From Pseudomonas inefficax (GTDB lineage Bacteria; Pseudomonadota; Gammaproteobacteria; Pseudomonadales; Pseudomonadaceae), in NCBI RefSeq assembly GCF_900277125.1, contig NZ_OPYN01000179.1, forward strand, positions 90,900 to 154,899: DNA of 64,000 nt. Reading direction: 5' to 3'. The translations under genes and the position numbers were made by a program. The first letter of the stretch is position 1; each line of letters starts with the position of its first letter. This document shows, piece by piece, positions 19,358-27,787 of the stretch. The notes under the pieces are model-generated. The model was not told where the DNA came from. It saw only the letters and a list, made by a program, of their open reading frames with translations, and made no database searches.

Positions 19358-19733
19358 GGATTCCTCGTTACTCTCCGGTGAATAGATAGTCGCCTGGGGC
19401 CAGGCCCGGCGATGCGCGTGGGTACAAGGGCACCTCTAAAAACGTACCGGGAGGCGGTAACTTCACAGTGACCGAACAGTCTTGTCCGGACTCTTGCGAC
19501 GAATACTTACGGGTCATTTTCTGTCGTGGCGTGTAAACTCCACTACAAACCGGCCCAAGGCCGCAAAACCCTGCTCCACACCTGGTCTTTAGAGGTGTAC
19601 CTGCGCCCGGCTGCAAGCCTACGGCGAACGTAAAACCGCTCGTATCTTGACCGTAACACCCAATCCGGTCAATACGGCAAATCGGTCACCCTCCAGCCGC
19701 GTTCCTGTGATTTTACTGGCCTGCGGCAAATTC

Positions 19734-19747
19734 AAACAAACGTTTGT
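19734..19747. promoter_or_regulatory. PsrA box between etfB and ETF-QO
   Basis: CAAAC-N4-GTTTG matches the published PsrA half-site form (C/G)AAAC-N2-4-GTTT(C/G). PsrA is the fatty-acid-responsive TetR-type regulator of pseudomonads and, as I recall, the etf genes are among its targets in P. aeruginosa. The box ends 3 bases before the -35 of the ETF-QO promoter, a position suited to repression. The rest of the 554-base region 19358-19911 shows no gene. Confidence 0.7.
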
Positions 19748-19749
19748 AT

Positions 19750-19778
19750 TGGACCCGCCAAGTGGTGTAGATATAATG
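19750..19778 (+). promoter_or_regulatory. sigma-70 promoter for ETF-ubiquinone oxidoreductase
   Basis: TTGGAC (19750-19755) and a perfect TATAAT (19773-19778) are separated by 17 bases. They lie about 135 bases upstream of the GTG start. Confidence 0.7.
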
Positions 19779-19911
19779 CGCGGCCAAGACAAAACGGTGT
19801 AGTCCGTCATTTGCCCAGCTACAGTTCCGCCGTTGCGTAGAACCGCTGCGAATGCCCCCGCACCCATAAGACAAAGCAACAGCACGAGCCTTGATGAGTA
19901 GGAGAGAACCA

Positions 19912-21576
19912 GTGGAACGCGAATACATGGAATTCGACGTGGTCATCGTCGGCGCAGGCCCGGCGGGCCTGTCCGCCGCCTGCCGCCTGAAGCAGAAGGC
20001 CGCCGAAGCCGGTAGCGAAATCAGCGTCTGCGTGGTGGAAAAAGGCTCTGAAGTCGGCGCCCACATCCTCTCCGGCGCAGTGTTCGAACCTCGCGCCCTG
20101 AACGAGCTGTTCCCAGACTGGAAAGAGCTCGGCGCGCCGTTGAACACCGAAGTGAAGCGTGACGACATCTACGTGCTCAAGGATGCCGGCAGTTCGACCA
20201 AGGTGCCTGACCTGTTCGTGCCCAAGACCATGCACAACCAGGGCAACTACATCATCTCGCTGGGCAACCTCTGCCGCTGGCTGGCCCAGCAGGCCGAGAA
20301 CCTGGGCGTGGAAGTCTACCCAGGCTTCGCCGCCCAGGAAGCGCTGTTCGATGAAAACGGCGTGGTGCGCGGCATTGTCACCGGTGACATGGGCGTCGAC
20401 CGTGAAGGCAACCCGAAAGATGGTATGTACACCCCTGGCATGGAGCTGCGTGGCAAGTACACCCTGTTCGCCGAAGGTTGCCGTGGCCACATCGGCAAGC
20501 AACTGATCAAGCGCTTCAACCTGGATAGCGAAGCCGACGTCCAGCACTACGGCATCGGCCTGAAGGAAATCTGGGAAATCGACCCGGCCAAGCACGAGCA
20601 GGGCCTGGTGGTGCACACCGCCGGCTGGCCGCTGGATGTGATGGCCAAGGACAACACCGGCGGCTCGTTCCTCTATCACCTGGAAAACAACCAGGTGGTG
20701 GTCGGCCTGATCGTCGATTTGTCCTACGCCAACCCGTACCTGTCGCCGTTTGACGAATTCCAGCGCCTGAAGCACCACCCGGTGATGAGCCAGTACCTCG
20801 AAGGCGGCAAGCGCATCAGCTATGGTGCCCGTGCCATCTGCAAGGGCGGCTTCAACTCGCTGCCGAAGATGGTCTTCAACGGCGGCGCGCTGATCGGCTG
20901 TGACCTGGGCACCCTGAACTTCGCCAAAATCAAGGGCAGCCACACCGCGATGAAGTCCGGCATGCTGGCCGCCGAAGCGGTGGCCGACGCTCTGATCGCC
21001 GGCAGCGAGGGCGGTGACCAGCTGAACGGCTACGTCAGCGCCTTCAAGGCGAGCTGGCTGTACGAGGAGCTGTTCGCCAGCCGCAACTTCGGCCCGGCCA
21101 TGCACAAGTTCGGCCCACTGCTGGGCGCAGCGTTCAACTATGTCGACCAGAACTGGTTCGGCGGCAAGCTGCCGTTCACCCTGCACGACACCAAGCCGGA
21201 CTACGCCTGCCTCAAGCTGGCGGCCGAGTCGCAGAAGATCGATTACCCGAAACCGGACGGCAAGCTCAGCTTCGACAAGCTCAGCTCGGTATTCCTCTCC
21301 AGCACCAACCACGAAGAGGAACAACCCTGCCACCTGAAGCTTGCCGACCCGAACGTGCCGATCGCCAGCAACCTGCCGCTGTACGACGAGCCGGCCCAGC
21401 GCTACTGCCCGGCGGGCGTGTACGAAGTGGTCACCCAGGAGGACGGCAACAAGCGCTTCCAGATCAACGCGCAGAACTGCGTGCACTGCAAGACCTGCGA
21501 CATCAAGGACCCGGCCCAGAACATCACCTGGGTCACCCCTGAAGGCGCTGGCGGGCCGAACTACCCGAACATGTAA
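19912..21576 (+). CDS. electron transfer flavoprotein-ubiquinone oxidoreductase
   Basis: A 554-residue membrane-associated flavo-iron-sulfur enzyme that passes electrons from ETF to ubiquinone. The N-terminal FAD motif is VVIVGAGPAGLSAACRLK. A middle amphipathic region includes FNSLPKMVFNGGALIGCDLG. The C-terminal 4Fe-4S motif is INAQNCVHCKTCDIKDP, and an upstream Cys in RYCPAGVYE completes the cluster. The GTG at 19912 is chosen because AGGAG lies 7 bases before it; a longer TTG-started frame would overlap that ribosome-binding site. It is divergent from etfBA. The product is often annotated etfD or PA2953-like; no symbol is asserted. Confidence 0.96.
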   Translation: MEREYMEFDVVIVGAGPAGLSAACRLKQKAAEAGSEISVCVVEKGSEVGAHILSGAVFEPRALNELFPDWKELGAPLNTEVKRDDIYVLKDAGSSTKVPDLFVPKTMHNQGNYIISLGNLCRWLAQQAENLGVEVYPGFAAQEALFDENGVVRGIVTGDMGVDREGNPKDGMYTPGMELRGKYTLFAEGCRGHIGKQLIKRFNLDSEADVQHYGIGLKEIWEIDPAKHEQGLVVHTAGWPLDVMAKDNTGGSFLYHLENNQVVVGLIVDLSYANPYLSPFDEFQRLKHHPVMSQYLEGGKRISYGARAICKGGFNSLPKMVFNGGALIGCDLGTLNFAKIKGSHTAMKSGMLAAEAVADALIAGSEGGDQLNGYVSAFKASWLYEELFASRNFGPAMHKFGPLLGAAFNYVDQNWFGGKLPFTLHDTKPDYACLKLAAESQKIDYPKPDGKLSFDKLSSVFLSSTNHEEEQPCHLKLADPNVPIASNLPLYDEPAQRYCPAGVYEVVTQEDGNKRFQINAQNCVHCKTCDIKDPAQNITWVTPEGAGGPNYPNM

Positions 21577-21600
21577 GGCCCTGCCCTTGCGCTAATTAAA

Positions 21601-21634
21601 AGCCCCCGGTTCTCACGAGCCGGGGGCTTTTTGT
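21601..21634 (+). terminator. intrinsic terminator of ETF-QO
   Basis: A 9-bp stem (AGCCCCCGG / CCGGGGGCT) with a 10-base loop and a following T-rich tail, 24 bases after the stop codon. Confidence 0.92.
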
Positions 21635-21661
21635 TTTGCCTGTTCTGGCTGTATTGGCCCG

Positions 21662-21775
21662 TGTAGGAGCGGCCTTGTGTCGCGATGGGGCGCGCAGCGG
21701 CCCCAAGATCTCCGCACCAGCACAAACTGCCGGGGCTGCTGCGCAGCCCTATCGCGACACAAGGCCGCTCCTACA
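21662..21775. repeat. REPIN 4
   Basis: Inverted REP pair (TGTAGGAGCGGCCTTGTGTC head). Its right end supplies the stop codon (21771-21773) of the adjacent MFS gene, so the element has inserted into or defines the C-terminus of that reading frame. Confidence 0.85.
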
Positions 21776-23093
21776 ATGACTGCGTGAGCTGGAGGTCTGG
21801 CTCAGTCATTGCGAGCGACTCGCGACGCCCGAAATACCAGGCGGTAAGCAGCCCGACCGTGCCCATGACCAGACAAAAGCCGACACACACCCACGGGCTC
21901 CACGGCATCAGCGCAATCAGCGCCAGCGGTGTGGTGCTGGCCCAAAGTGCGTAGGCCACGTTGTAGGTGAAGGAAATGCCCGACACGCGGATCTCGGCCG
22001 GGAACAACCCGACCATCACTGACGGCACCACTCCCACCACACCGCAGCTCAACCCCGCCAGCGCATAGGCCAGCCAGGTCATGCCCCACTGCCCCACCAG
22101 GCTGGCGTACAACGCGCCGATGCCCAGCGGCAGCAGCAGGCTGTAGAGCATCAGTGCGCGCCAGGCGCCCGCGCGGTCGACCAGCAACCCGGCCAGCACG
22201 CAACCGATATTGAGGAAGACGATGCCCACGCTGCTCAGAGCGAAGGTATGCCCCGCCGTCATGCCGAAGCGCTGCTGCATCACCGTCGGGGTAATCACCA
22301 CCAGCACCACCACGGCGGACGTCAGCACACAGGTCAGCAGCGCCGCCGGTACCAACGCCCGGCGGTGTTCGCCCAGTACCCGCCGCAGCGGGAAGCTCAC
22401 CGGCTGCTGCTGGCGCGCGCGCAGGGCAAGGAACACCGGTGTTTCGCTGAGCCAACGACGCAGCCACACGCCGATCACGCCGAATACCCCGCCGAGCAGG
22501 AACGGATAGCGCCAGGCGTAGTCGAGGATTTCCTGCGGGGTGAACAGCTGTGCCAGCAAGGTCGCGGTCAACGCCCCCAGCAGGTAGCCGAAGGTCAGCC
22601 CGGCCTGCAGGAAGCCCAAGGCGTAGCCGCGGCGACCGGCTGGCGCGTGCTCGGCGACGAAGGTCCAGGCGCTCGGCACCTCGCCGCCCACCGCCGCGCC
22701 CTGCAGGATGCGCAGGGCCAGCAGGATCAGCGGCGCGGCATAGCCGATGTCGGCGTAAGTCGGCATCACCCCGATCAACAGGCACGGCAGGGCCATCATC
22801 AGGATACTCAGGCTGAACACCCGCTTGCGCCCCAGGTGGTCGGCGAAATGCGCCATCAGGATGCCACCCAGCGGCCGCGCCAGGTAGCCGGTGACAAAGA
22901 TTCCGAAGCTTTGCAGCAGGCGCAGCCATTCGGGCATCTCGGGCGGGAAGAACAGCTGGCTGAGGGTCAGCGCAAAGAATACGAAGATGATGAAGTCGTA
23001 GATTTCCAGCGCGCCGCCCAACGCCGCCAGGCCCAGGGTCCGGTGGTCGCCGCGGCTGAACCGGGGCGGGCGAGCGGTATCGATGGCAGTCAT
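21771..23093 (-). CDS. MHS-family MFS transporter (metabolite:H+ symporter)
   Basis: A 440-residue protein with twelve likely membrane spans. The MFS loop 2-3 motif AHFADHLGRKRVF, a cytoplasmic AWTFVAEHAPAGRRGY between spans 4 and 5, and SETPVFLAL before the central loop are typical of the metabolite:H+ symporter (citrate, proline/betaine or shikimate type) subfamily. The last residues are encoded by REPIN 4 sequence, so the exact C-terminus may differ between strains. The substrate cannot be told. It is single-gene and unrelated to its neighbours. Confidence 0.85.
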   Translation of the reverse strand: MTAIDTARPPRFSRGDHRTLGLAALGGALEIYDFIIFVFFALTLSQLFFPPEMPEWLRLLQSFGIFVTGYLARPLGGILMAHFADHLGRKRVFSLSILMMALPCLLIGVMPTYADIGYAAPLILLALRILQGAAVGGEVPSAWTFVAEHAPAGRRGYALGFLQAGLTFGYLLGALTATLLAQLFTPQEILDYAWRYPFLLGGVFGVIGVWLRRWLSETPVFLALRARQQQPVSFPLRRVLGEHRRALVPAALLTCVLTSAVVVLVVITPTVMQQRFGMTAGHTFALSSVGIVFLNIGCVLAGLLVDRAGAWRALMLYSLLLPLGIGALYASLVGQWGMTWLAYALAGLSCGVVGVVPSVMVGLFPAEIRVSGISFTYNVAYALWASTTPLALIALMPWSPWVCVGFCLVMGTVGLLTAWYFGRRESLAMTEPDLQLTQSL

Positions 23094-23165
23094 GGCAGGG
23101 TCCGCAAATCGGCAAAGGGCAAGAGGATAGCAAATAGCTGCCCCCTTGCCCCGCCCGCGGCGGCT

Positions 23166-23645
23166 TTAGCGGCTGAACATGCTATTGACGAAATTGGCCC
23201 GGGGCCGTGGCCGCGCCGTAGCAGCCGGCATGCTGCCCGGCAGCGGCGGCTTGCCGACCAGCAGCGGCGTATCGATGATCGCCATGAATGCCTCCAGTGC
23301 CTCGTTGTCGGGCGCCTGGGGCAGGCTCAGGCTGACGGCCTGGCGCTCGGTCTGCGGCACCAATGGCACCTGCAACTGGGTAGAGTGATAAAGCAGGGCA
23401 TGCTGGATCTGCGTGCTGACGCGACAGAAGCGCGCCAGATCGACCCCGGCATGGCTGGCCAGCTCGATATTGCCCAACAACAGGTGGAAAGGCTGCAAGG
23501 CACTCAGCACCAGGCGCTGCAGCTCCTCGAAGCTGTCCACTGGCGCTATCCGGTAGTAACCCAGGCCGTTGAGCAGCCGCTCCAGCTGCAGGCGCTGGCA
23601 GGGGTGTGCGTCGGCGATGAGGATGCGCAGGGTCTTGTTGGCCAT
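23166..23645 (-). CDS. degenerate response-regulator receiver-like protein
   Basis: A 159-residue protein with an N-terminal CheY-like fold (LRILIADAHPCQRLQLERLLNG). Of the acidic pair one Asp is kept (D12) and the other is Ala13. The usual phosphorylated Asp is Asn59 in HLLLGNIEL. The C-terminal 50 residues are Pro/Arg-rich with no output domain. It should therefore act without phosphorylation, if it folds as a receiver. It lies just downstream of the ECF sigma gene on the same strand with a gap of about 170 bases. No partner kinase is nearby. Confidence 0.65.
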   Translation of the reverse strand: MANKTLRILIADAHPCQRLQLERLLNGLGYYRIAPVDSFEELQRLVLSALQPFHLLLGNIELASHAGVDLARFCRVSTQIQHALLYHSTQLQVPLVPQTERQAVSLSLPQAPDNEALEAFMAIIDTPLLVGKPPLPGSMPAATARPRPRANFVNSMFSR

Positions 23646-23813
23646 GGCGGGACCTGGGCAGTTGGGTAATGGGTAGGCTCCATGACCATACTGCGCCAGT
23701 AACGGCTGTTGCCAAGGCTACGCCTGGCAGGGGTCTTCTTTGATAGAAGTCGGGAAAACCGCGGAAATCAAGTGATCGACTGACGGAATTTTCATCTACA
23801 TTCAACCCGGCGC

Positions 23814-24290
23814 TCAGGATTCCCACTCGCGCATGCGCACCCGGCAGTGCTTCATGGCATTGACGATGTGCTTTTCCACCAGGCTGCGGGAAATCCCCAG
23901 GTGCTCGGCAATCTGCTGGTGTGACAGACCTTCCAGCTTGCGCAGCAGGAAGCAGTCGCGGCAGACCTTGCTCAGCTCACCCAGGGCGCGCTGCATCAGC
24001 GCCAGCCGCTGGTCGAACTGCATGTTGTAGGTCGGCGCCGGGGTGTGCCAGCGCTCGTCGCTGTCCAGCACCTCCAGCGGCTCGGCCTGGCGTACCTGAT
24101 GCCGCCGGTGGCGGTCGACCACGAGGTTGAGCGCGGTGCGGTAAAGGAAGGCACGCGGGTGCTCGATGCGCTCGGCGTCGGTGCGTTCCAGCACCCGCAG
24201 ATAGGCATCGTGCGCCACGTCTTCGGCGGCCTGACGATTGCCCAGGCGCGCGGAAAGGAAGCCCACCAGTTCGCGATAGTAATGTTCCAC
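23814..24290 (-). CDS. ECF sigma factor, FecI/FpvI-like
   Basis: A 158-residue RNA polymerase sigma factor with region 2 (GNRQAAEDVAHDAYLRVLER, then HPRAFLYRTALNLVVDRHRR) and region 4 (RDCFLLRKLEGLSHQQIAEH, SLVEKHIVNAMKHCRVRM). Size and features fit iron-starvation sigma factors of the FecI group. It lies beside pvdR, the position of fpvI in P. aeruginosa, where FpvI drives the ferripyoverdine receptor gene. Here no anti-sigma (FpvR-like) gene is present in the window. The start is a GTG at 24290, with AGG 8 bases before it. An AT-rich Fur-box-like site lies about 90 bases upstream. Confidence 0.85.
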   Translation of the reverse strand: MEHYYRELVGFLSARLGNRQAAEDVAHDAYLRVLERTDAERIEHPRAFLYRTALNLVVDRHRRHQVRQAEPLEVLDSDERWHTPAPTYNMQFDQRLALMQRALGELSKVCRDCFLLRKLEGLSHQQIAEHLGISRSLVEKHIVNAMKHCRVRMREWES

Positions 24291-24378
24291 GACGTTACCT
24301 GAGATCGTCCTGCCAGCCTATGCCAGAAAGCCCTTTCAGGCAGCAACGCGGGACCGAGTGATGTCAGCGTGCGATCTT

Positions 24379-24397
24379 ACAAATTATAATTATTCTC
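24379..24397. promoter_or_regulatory. candidate Fur box upstream of the ECF sigma gene
   Basis: A 19-base AT-rich site matches the GATAATGATAATCATTATC consensus at 13 of 19 positions by hand. It lies in GC-rich surroundings, about 89 bases before the sigma factor start. The match is moderate, so this is a candidate only. Confidence 0.45.
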
Positions 24398-24452
24398 AGC
24401 AACAAGGTGCATGGAGCAACGCCGTCGCCGCCCCAAGTGTATGCGCCCGTTC

Positions 24453-24566
24453 GTGGGAGCGGCCTTGTGTCGCGAAAGGGCCGCAAAGCGGCCCCGGCAA
24501 TATTGCAATGATGCGAAGTTCCTGGGGGCGCTACGCACCCCTTTCGCGACACAAGGCCGCTCCCAC
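24453..24566. repeat. REPIN 5
   Basis: Inverted REP pair (GTGGGAGCGGCCTTGTGTCG head). It separates the Fur-box-like site of the sigma gene from the PvdS box of pvdRT-opmQ within the 356-base divergent gap. Confidence 0.85.
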
Positions 24567-24591
24567 AGAGATCTCGCCAAACCCTCCGTGC

Positions 24592-24615
24592 TAAATCCCC
24601 CTCTGCCACCTTCGT
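24592..24615 (+). promoter_or_regulatory. PvdS iron-starvation box for pvdRT-opmQ
   Basis: TAAAT (24592-24596), a 16-base spacer and CGT (24613-24615) match the PvdS promoter consensus TAAAT-N16/17-CGT exactly. The box is 31 bases upstream of the pvdR ATG. Confidence 0.85.
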
Positions 24616-24646
24616 CTATCTGGCACCCCCTCGGCTGGATGTCTGC

Positions 24647-25819
24647 ATGAGACCTTTAACCAACACCCGTCGCCGGCTCCTGCTCACCGGCCTGGGCCTG
24701 CTCGGCCTGGGCAGCCTGCTGGCCTGGAAGGCCCTGCCCTATGGCGCACAGCCGCTCAGCACGGTTGCCGTGACCCGCGCCGACATCGAAAGCAGCGTCA
24801 CCGCACTGGGCACCCTGCAACCAAGGCGCTACGTGGACGTCGGTGCCCAGGCGTCGGGGCAGATCCACACCCTGCACGTGGAGGTCGGCGACACGGTGCG
24901 CAAAGGCCAGCTGCTGGTCGAGATCGACCCTTCGACCCAGCAGGCCCGGCTGGATGCCGGCCGCTACTCGATCGACAACCTCAAGGCCCAGCTGGCCGAA
25001 CAACGCGCGCAGTTCCAACTGGCCCGGCAGCAGCTCAAACGCCAACAGGACCTGGCCGCCGCCGGCGCCACCCGCGACGAGGACATGCAAACGGCCGCCG
25101 CACAGCTGAAAGTCACCCAGGCGCGCATCGACATGTTCCAGGCGCAGATTCGCCAGGCCCAGGCCAGCCTGCGCAGCGACGAGGCCGAGCTGGGCTACAC
25201 GCGCATCTACGCGCCGATGGATGGCACGGTAGTGGCGGTGGATGCCCGTGAAGGGCAAACCCTCAATGCCCAACAGCAAACCCCGTTGATCCTGCGCATC
25301 GCCAAGCTCTCGCCGATGACCGTGTGGGCCCAGGTGTCAGAAGCCGACATCGGCAAGGTCACGCCGGGCATGACCGCCTACTTCACCACCCTGGCCGGCG
25401 GCAAACGCCGCTGGACCAGCACCGTTCGGCAAGTGCTGCCGATCCCGCCCAAGCCACTGGAGCAAGCCAGCCAGGGCGGCGGCAGCCCGGCCAGCGTCAG
25501 CAATGGCAGTGCCGGCAGCCAGGTGGTGCAGTACAGCGTGCTGCTGGATGTCGACAACCCGGACGGCGCACTGATGGCCGAAATGACCACGCAGGTGTTC
25601 TTTGTCGCCGGCAAAGCCAGCCAGGTGCTGACCGTACCACTGGCCGCGCTGGACGACGGCGATGGCCTGCGCCTGGCGCATGTGCTGACCGCCGACGGCA
25701 AGGTGGAACAGCGCCAGGTGCGCACCGGCCTCAGCGACCGCCTGCGGGTGCAGGTGCTGGACGGCCTCAACGAAGGCGAACGCCTGGTGATCGGCGCCCC
25801 TGGCGTCAGCGGAGGTTGA
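24647..25819 (+). CDS. pvdR: pyoverdine export periplasmic adaptor (MacA-like)
   Basis: A 390-residue membrane-fusion protein. One N-terminal membrane anchor (LLLTGLGLLGLGSLLAW) is followed by a lipoyl/biotinyl-like half (VGAQASGQIHTLHVEVGDTV), a coiled-coil hairpin (about residues 95-180, Gln/Ala-rich), the second lipoyl half (IYAPMDGTVVAVDAREGQTL) and beta-barrel and membrane-proximal domains. It bridges the inner-membrane ABC protein PvdT and the outer-membrane channel OpmQ. Its stop codon abuts the pvdT ATG. A perfect PvdS box lies just upstream. The PvdRT-OpmQ system recycles and secretes pyoverdine in P. aeruginosa; the equivalence here is by gene order and domain content. Confidence 0.92.
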   Translation: MRPLTNTRRRLLLTGLGLLGLGSLLAWKALPYGAQPLSTVAVTRADIESSVTALGTLQPRRYVDVGAQASGQIHTLHVEVGDTVRKGQLLVEIDPSTQQARLDAGRYSIDNLKAQLAEQRAQFQLARQQLKRQQDLAAAGATRDEDMQTAAAQLKVTQARIDMFQAQIRQAQASLRSDEAELGYTRIYAPMDGTVVAVDAREGQTLNAQQQTPLILRIAKLSPMTVWAQVSEADIGKVTPGMTAYFTTLAGGKRRWTSTVRQVLPIPPKPLEQASQGGGSPASVSNGSAGSQVVQYSVLLDVDNPDGALMAEMTTQVFFVAGKASQVLTVPLAALDDGDGLRLAHVLTADGKVEQRQVRTGLSDRLRVQVLDGLNEGERLVIGAPGVSGG

Positions 25820-27784
25820 ATGAGCACACCCCTGATCGAGCTGGTCGACATCCGTAAATCCTACGGCGGCGTCGAAACGCCCAAGGTCGATATCCTCCAT
25901 GGCATCAGCTTGCGCATCCATCCCGGCGAGTTCGTCGCCATCGTCGGTGCCTCTGGCTCCGGCAAGTCGACCTTGATGAATATCCTCGGCTGCCTCGACC
26001 GCCCAACTTCCGGCAGCTATCGCTTCGCCGGCAAGGATGTGGCAGAGCTGGGCAGCGACGAACTGGCCTGGCTGCGCCGCGAGGCGTTTGGCTTCGTGTT
26101 CCAGGGCTACCACCTGATCCCCTCGGGCTCGGCCCAGGAAAACGTCGAAATGCCGGCCATTTATGCCGGCATCGCCGCTAACGAACGCCACGCCCGTGCC
26201 AGCGCCCTGCTCGGCCGCCTGGGCCTGGCCAGCCGCACCGGCAACCGCCCGCACCAGTTGTCTGGCGGCCAGCAGCAACGGGTGTCGATTGCCCGGGCGT
26301 TGATGAATGGCGGGCATATCATCCTCGCCGACGAACCCACCGGCGCCCTCGACAGCCACAGCGGCACCGAAGTGATGGCGTTGCTCGACGAGCTGGCCAG
26401 CCAGGGCCACGTGATCATCCTGATCACCCATGACCGCAACGTCGCGGCGCGGGCGCAACGCGTGATCGAAATCAGTGACGGGTTGATCATCAGCGATTCG
26501 GCCGCCGAAACACCTACCGTCGACAACGGCCGCGGGCTGCAGGCCGACCAGCTGCGCCAGCGCCTGGACCGTGGCGCGACCTTGCACGGCGCGTGGAAAG
26601 GCGAATTGCTCGAAGCCCTGCAGGCGGCCTGGCGGGTGATGTGGGTCAACCGCTTCCGCACCGCCCTGACCCTGCTGGGCATCGTCATCGGCGTGGCCTC
26701 GGTGGTGGTGATGCTGGCCGTGGGCGAAGGCAGCAAGCGCCAGGTCATGGCGCAGATGGCAGCCTTCGGCTCGAACATCCTCTACCTCAACGGCAAGCCG
26801 GCAAGCCTGGGCGAGCAGGCCGGCACCATCACCCTCGACGATGTCGCTGCAATCGGCCAACTGCCGCAGGTCAAGCACGTGATGCCGGTGATTGGCGAAA
26901 AGATGATGGTGCGCCACGGCAACAACAGCCAGCGGTTCTACGTGGGTGGCAACAACACCGGGTTCCCCGAGATTTTCAACTGGCCGGCGGTGCAAGGCAG
27001 CTTCTACACCGACGCCGATGAAACCAACGCTGCCGCGGTGGCGGTGATCGGCCAGAAAGTGCGGGAAAAGATGCTCGACCCTGGGCGCGACCCCTTGGGG
27101 CAGTACCTGCTGATTGGCAATGTGCCGTTCCAGGTGGTCGGCATCCTGGCCGGCAAGGGCGCCAGCTCTGGCGACCAGGACAGCGACGGGCGCATCGTGG
27201 TGCCCTACTCCGCTGCAGCCATCCGCCTGTTCGGCCAGCGCGACCCGGACTACATCGCTGTTGCTGCCCTCGACTCCACGCGGGTCAACGAAGCCGAAGC
27301 GGCCATCGACAAGCTGCTGCGCCAGCGCCACAACGGCCGCCAGGACTTCGAGCTGACCAATGACGCGGCGCTGATCCAGGCCGAGGCGCGCACGCAGAAC
27401 AGCCTGTCGCTGATGCTGGGGGCGATCGCAGCGATCTCGCTGCTGGTGGGCGGCATCGGCGTGATGAACATCATGTTGATGACCGTGCGCGAGCGCACCC
27501 GTGAAATCGGCATTCGCATGGCCACCGGCGCGCGCCAGCGCGACATCCTGCGGCAATTCCTCAGCGAGGCGGTGATGCTGTCGATGGTCGGCGGCCTGGC
27601 CGGCATCGTCCTGGCCCTGGCCATCGGTGGCGGCCTGATGCTGGCTGAAGTGGCAGTGGCCTTTGCCCTGCCCGCCATGCTCGGCGCCTTCGCCTGCGCC
27701 GTCGTTACCGGCATCGTGTTCGGCTTCATGCCAGCGCGCAAAGCCGCCCGCCTCGACCCGGTCAAAGCCCTTACCAGCGAATAA
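25820..27784 (+). CDS. pvdT: pyoverdine export ABC transporter, fused ATPase/permease (MacB-like)
   Basis: A 654-residue MacB-type protein. The N-terminal ATPase has Walker A GASGSGKST, signature LSGGQQQRVSIARAL and Walker B HIILADEPTGALDS. It is followed by four membrane spans: one after the ATPase domain (around FRTALTLLGIVIGVASVVVM), then a large periplasmic MacB core domain, then three near the C-terminus (AIAAISLLVGGIGVMNI, MLSMVGGLAGIVLALAI and the last span). Start ATG directly follows the pvdR stop, with GGAGG at the end of pvdR as the ribosome-binding site. Confidence 0.94.
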   Translation: MSTPLIELVDIRKSYGGVETPKVDILHGISLRIHPGEFVAIVGASGSGKSTLMNILGCLDRPTSGSYRFAGKDVAELGSDELAWLRREAFGFVFQGYHLIPSGSAQENVEMPAIYAGIAANERHARASALLGRLGLASRTGNRPHQLSGGQQQRVSIARALMNGGHIILADEPTGALDSHSGTEVMALLDELASQGHVIILITHDRNVAARAQRVIEISDGLIISDSAAETPTVDNGRGLQADQLRQRLDRGATLHGAWKGELLEALQAAWRVMWVNRFRTALTLLGIVIGVASVVVMLAVGEGSKRQVMAQMAAFGSNILYLNGKPASLGEQAGTITLDDVAAIGQLPQVKHVMPVIGEKMMVRHGNNSQRFYVGGNNTGFPEIFNWPAVQGSFYTDADETNAAAVAVIGQKVREKMLDPGRDPLGQYLLIGNVPFQVVGILAGKGASSGDQDSDGRIVVPYSAAAIRLFGQRDPDYIAVAALDSTRVNEAEAAIDKLLRQRHNGRQDFELTNDAALIQAEARTQNSLSLMLGAIAAISLLVGGIGVMNIMLMTVRERTREIGIRMATGARQRDILRQFLSEAVMLSMVGGLAGIVLALAIGGGLMLAEVAVAFALPAMLGAFACAVVTGIVFGFMPARKAARLDPVKALTSE

Positions 27785-27787
27785 CCC

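Noticed and set aside
24379..24397. Treating the AT-rich site as part of the pvdR promoter
   Set aside because: REPIN 5 lies between it and pvdR, and pvdR has its own exact PvdS box; it fits the sigma gene better.
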